Of a stretch of DNA of 64,000 nucleotides, positions 59,965-64,000 are shown piece by piece (position 1 is the stretch's first letter; the number at the start of each line of letters is the position of its first letter). A program made the position numbers and the translations under genes. The notes under the pieces are model-generated. The model did no database searches, was not told the origin of the DNA, and worked only from the letters and a program-made list of their open reading frames with translations. The DNA is from Stromatinia cepivora (taxonomy: Eukaryota; Ascomycota; Leotiomycetes; Helotiales; Sclerotiniaceae): contig RCTD01000018.1 of the NCBI GenBank assembly GCA_014898415.1, forward strand, positions 1,121,001 to 1,185,000. Reading direction: 5' to 3'.

Positions 59965-62055
59965 ATGTCTTCTTCGCAACCCTTTATGCAGTCCTCACCT
60001 CTTCAAGCCTCACCATCGCGCCGCAAGAAGAGTCGGTTTACATATAGACAGCTTGCGCAATTAGCTGCTTCTGCTACATCATGCCCTCTGAGAGTGATCG
60101 CACATCTTGATCTTGATGCATTTTATGCACAAGTTGAGATGGTAAGATTAGGAATCGAGGAGGACAAACCATTAGCGGTGCAACAATGGTAAGGATCCTT
60201 TTTTTTTATAATGGTTGGCAGTTATGTCTTTTGAAGGCATAGTAAAGCTAATACACGGGTTCAATACAGGCAAGGGCTCATAGCTATCAATTATCCAGCG
60301 AGGGCATTCGGTCTCAATCGCCATATAACTATCACGGAAGCCAAGAAGCTCTGTCCAGATCTCATATGTCAACATGTTGCGACCTGGCGCGAAGGTGATG
60401 AGAAGTGGGCCTACCATGACGATGCGTTTAAGAATATTGCTACACATAAGGTTTCCTTGGATCCTTACAGGCTCGAATCAAGACGGATACTAGCTTGTAT
60501 AAAGGACTATCTTCCCAAAGATTTGCAGAGGGTGGAGAAAGCTAGTGTAGACGAGGTTTTCATGGATCTCTCTGCCCAAGTTCATGCGATCCTTTTGGAG
60601 AGATATCCGGAGTTGCAAGGCCCCGCTCCTTATGATGATTTGATGGAACAACTGCCTTTACCTCCCACGACCGTTCTTGACTGGAAAGCGGATGCACTGG
60701 TAGATCTAGATACAGATGAAACGGAAACTGATGATCCTGATTGGGATGATATAGCAATGCTTATTGGTTCCGAGATCGTACGCACAGTTCGGGGCGCAAT
60801 ACGTGAGAAACTCAAATATACTTGTTCTGCCGGCATTGCCCAAACCAAAATGCTTTCCAAACTGGGTTCCGCACATAAGAAGCCAAATCAACAGACCGTC
60901 ATTCGAAATCGGGCTGTTCAGCAATTTCTATCAGGCTTCAAATTTACAAAGATTAGAAATCTGGGGGGTAAGACAGGCGAGGAAGTCGTCAAGCTATTTA
61001 ATACCGATATGGTCAACGATCTTTTGCTTGTTCCCATGGAGCAACTGAAGCAGAAATTAGGAGAAGAAACCGGGACATGGGTCCACAATGTTATTCGTGG
61101 GAACGATACGAGTGATGTCAACTCACGAACTCAAATAAAGTCAATGTTATCTGCAAAATCATTTCGACCTAGCATCAACACCCCCGAGCAGGCTAACAGG
61201 TGGCTCCGCATTTTCGCGGCGGATATACATTCCCGTTTAGTAGAAGAGGGAGTTCTAGAGAACAAGAGGCGACCCAAGACAATCAATTTGCATCACAGAC
61301 ATGGTGCCCAAACCAAATCCCGACAAGCACCCATACCGCAAGGAAAGAAGATGGATGAGACGCTCCTTTTCGAACTAGCCAAGACCCTTCTAAATCAAAT
61401 CATGCTTGATGGAAGAGTATGGCCATGTTCAAATTTGAGTCTAAGTGTTGGGGGGTTTGAGGATGGGGTGAGCGGTAATATGGGTATTGGGGCGTTTTTA
61501 GTCAAAGGAGACGAAGCCAAAACTATGAAAAAGGCAGTTCCGCGAGACCCGACCGTGATTTTATCTACGGAGAGATCCGAAAAGAGACGTCGTGCAGGTG
61601 ATGCAGGAATCCAAAGATTCTTCGTCAAGACAGATAGTGTTGAAGAGCACGATGATGATTTTGGCGGTGAGCAGAGTTTACCCGAATCACGCATGATCTG
61701 TGAGGAAAAGGGGCCTCCGTCCCCCACTGTAGATTTCAAGGCTGCATTTTCACCCCAGGAGGATGAGGCGAGCAGAAAGTCAGAAACATCGGCCGGCCTC
61801 TCGGCCTTAAAACAACCACAAATCACAGAATTTTTATGCAGCCGCTGCAATCAGGCGCTGGATTGCGCGGAGACATTTCAGAGCCATCAAGATTGGCATT
61901 TTGCCAAAGATCTCCAGAATGAGGATCGTTTGAGGCGTACATCGCCAGCTCCTGCCACCTCCCCCGGCAACAAAAGGGGCGTCGCATCAAAGAAACGAGG
62001 CAATGGTCGTGGAGGCCGACCGGAGAAAGGTCAAAGTAAATTGACATTTGGGTGA
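59965..62055 (+). CDS. RAD30: DNA polymerase eta (Rad30), Y-family translesion polymerase
   Basis: Exons are 59965-60188 and 60270-62055, giving 669 aa. The enzyme copies past UV-induced pyrimidine dimers and other lesions at stalled forks. The palm domain opens with RVIAHLDLDAFYAQVEMVR, where the first metal-binding Asp and steric-gate Phe lie in DAFY. The second acidic pair is in EKASVDEVFMDLS (SVDE). GLIAINYPARAFGLNRH is the fingers motif of pol eta. A thumb helix-hairpin-helix reads KIRNLGGKTGEEV. The little-finger domain starts near KSFRPSINTPEQANRWL. The C-terminus has a UBZ ubiquitin-binding zinc finger (FLCSRCNQAL ... FQSHQDWHFAKDL, C-x2-C ... H-x3-H). It ends in QSKLTFG, a possible PCNA-interacting peptide. 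This domain order separates it from pol kappa, iota and Rev1. The ATG at 59965 lies in a reasonable context and gives a normal N-terminus. Confidence 0.95.
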
Positions 62056-64000
62056 TGAAAACAAATGAAGCTATTCTCACCGACAGCGCTCTCACCCTAT
62101 CCTGATATGCCACACGATACTTTTTATCTTGCAGACGGGCGCCGAGATTTTACCAGTCGTGCTGATGGGCCGAGCCCTAGTGGTCCCGAAAGGCGGCCAG
62201 TTTATGCGCGAACCATGCTCCGATATACTGTGCGACTGGAGCAATGTGCTCACCGGAATTGCTAATCCTTGGATGCAACAAGATGTCCGGAAGTACAAAT
62301 ACATTGATTGCGGTATGAGTTCCATTGGACAATGAATCTGCAGAATCTTCTTTCTTGTACCATCGAAGGTACGAGTAACACAACAATGATCAATACTGCA
62401 ATATAATTCCTTTCAGAGGTTCAGCTGGAGCCAGCCACCCGGCCGTGACTCTCGCCCTACGAATGATAGGCAGGTTTGCCATGGATCCAGACTGTCAGGT
62501 TTTTGCAAGCAACTCTCGTACTTGGATCTTCAGGAGGGTCATGCGCGATATGGAAAGCATCAAAACAATAGTTGTCTCACCCAGGTATGAAGCGATTATA
62601 TGGATGAGATAAGAGACATGCCGCTAGCCCTACCACATTTGAGTCTTTCGCCTCCCGTCAGACATTCTGATCGGCAAAGTACATCATCAACTATACATAT
62701 ACAGTAAGACGCAGAGAAATCCAGAGCTTCGTGCTTGTGAGAAGAACTAAAACAACAAAAAACATATTGATTATCGGATTATCGGTAGGTCTACAAACGC
62801 CAGCCGCATGAGTTTGTTGTCAATGTGCCTTGGATTAATCCATGTTTAAAAGTGTATGATGGCTTCTCAATGGATGCATGAAAATGAGGTTTGAATGGCT
62901 GTGAACCTGTACATGAGGTTTATGTGGGTTAGGCATCATTTGGCTGCGTTAGGCTGGGATGCATCAATACCCAACCCGATTGATTTCGCGCCACCAAAAA
63001 AATCACAGACCACCGAAGCACCAAGACCACAACCTTGCCAACAAAACTGCAGGAATCACTGGCTGCCCTTCGCTTTTCTAGACCCTTCACAATCACCAGT
63101 TCCCGTTCGTTCGTGAAAGTTGAAAGTTGTTCTGTTGTGCAATTCGAGATTTGGTATTGGGGGTCAAATATCATATCTACAATTTGTTTCTCTAGCTAGG
63201 AGATTGAGATATTGATGTGACATTACAGATAGCATACATACTGCGCACAACATCTGTGGGTAGGCATAGCATAGCATATTCATGTAAGGTCAAGGTAGGT
63301 GAAAGGTCTGACCTAACTGCAATAAACGAAGAATTTGGTCAAATGGGAACCTCGGCGTCGCTCATTACAGGATGGATATTCTCCTCTAATGTACTCACGC
63401 GTCATCCTCGATCACTTTACACGCCCATTGTACCATCTCTTTCCACAGAGTTCCACTTTCTGGCAAAGTCGGCGAGTCCATATTCCCCAGAACCCAGAAT
63501 TTACGTTGGGTCGTTTGGTCGTAGGACCGAATCATGATGAAACTGTATTGTGATAGACCGATTTGAACCTGGATTGACCCAATAGTTCAGGCTTGAAAGA
63601 TTCGAAATTGTAATGGGTTGATGGATTGATGGATTGATGGGCTGATGATAGGGTGAGATGTCAATTGTTTGAGAAGGTTTTCTAATAAGTATACCCAAAG
63701 ATGCCCTTAACATGAAGAAGGTTTTGGTTTGAGTTTTTTAATGACTTATGTCTTCAATTTTCACTGCACTTTGGGTGTGAAGTCATAAAAGACTTTTGAT
63801 TTTGAAACTTGAACAATACGAAAATTTAATCTATAATTGACATAATAAGTACCTTGACTTCTTACCTACACCTATCTATAAGGAGGCATATCTATCTATC
63901 TATCTATCTCTATATTTATATCTATATTTATATTCGTGCCTACTTAGTACTTGAACCTACCTACCTCCTTTTGTTGTTGATGCCCTCGCTATCTTGAACC
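62056..64000. other. Gene-free right end of window
   Basis: No credible gene was found; all frames are short and lack domain content. Simple repeats are present: gattgatggattgatgg at about 63615-63640 and a tcta microsatellite near 63891-63909. Confidence 0.5.
63891..63909. repeat. Tetranucleotide microsatellite (TCTA)n
   Basis: About five uninterrupted tcta units occur close to the right end of the window. Confidence 0.85.

Overview
The window is nuclear DNA of a filamentous ascomycete. Genes are split by short introns, mostly about 50-70 nt, with GT-AG ends, and the gene set is fungal: Rom2-type RhoGEF, Pfa5-type palmitoyltransferase, GPI-type Ser/Thr-rich wall protein, endothiapepsin-like protease, P450 and alternative NADH dehydrogenase. 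The overall flavour fits a leotiomycete of the Botrytis/Sclerotinia kind. That placement is inference from gene content and codon style and was not computed.

Layout. 0.3-9 kb: a GNAT acetyltransferase, a mitochondrial type-II NADH dehydrogenase and CDC48/p97, all on +. 9.8-19.2 kb: a small ENY2/Sus1-like protein (-), a secreted Cys-rich Ser/Thr-rich GPI-type protein (+), a DUF4336/metallo-beta-lactamase-like protein (-) and a large coiled-coil membrane protein with VPGP repeats (-), separated by microsatellite-rich spacers. 20.9-32.3 kb: a secreted aspartic protease (-), V-ATPase subunit c in six exons (-), a Rom2-like Rho1 GEF (+) and the 3-hydroxyacyl-CoA dehydratase PHS1 (-). 33.7-39.4 kb: an orphan dynamin GED fragment, a disordered protein with nine RGERD repeats, a glyoxalase-fold protein, a 946-bp AT-rich TA-flanked inverted-repeat element, and a small charged protein. 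40.2-44.4 kb: a cytochrome P450 and a divergent PKA catalytic subunit, both on -. 44.4-53 kb is gene-poor, holding two small zinc-ribbon-like paralogues and one unrecognised partial gene on -. 53-62 kb: a Pfa5-type palmitoyltransferase, a 3.6-kb stretch of orphan open frames, a small coiled-coil protein with an in-frame TGA, and DNA polymerase eta (RAD30). The last 2 kb hold no recognisable gene.

Most genes are unrelated housekeeping or signalling genes in ordinary eukaryotic order. I see no biosynthetic cluster or operon-like system. Several could meet in shared processes (Rom2 and the wall protein in cell-wall biology, CDC48 and pol eta in damage tolerance, PKA in nutrient signalling), but adjacency gives no evidence of that. 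The most notable observations are: a one-base deficit at the last CDC48 intron; a Tc1/mariner-type relic with RIP-like transitions; an orphan GED exon; a dispersed pair of zinc-ribbon paralogues; a coiled-coil gene whose frame is cut by one TGA; and a 152-codon open frame of unknown identity near 57 kb. Exon boundaries were set by hand from splice signals and reading phase. For almost every spliced gene given here, the summed exon length divides by three.
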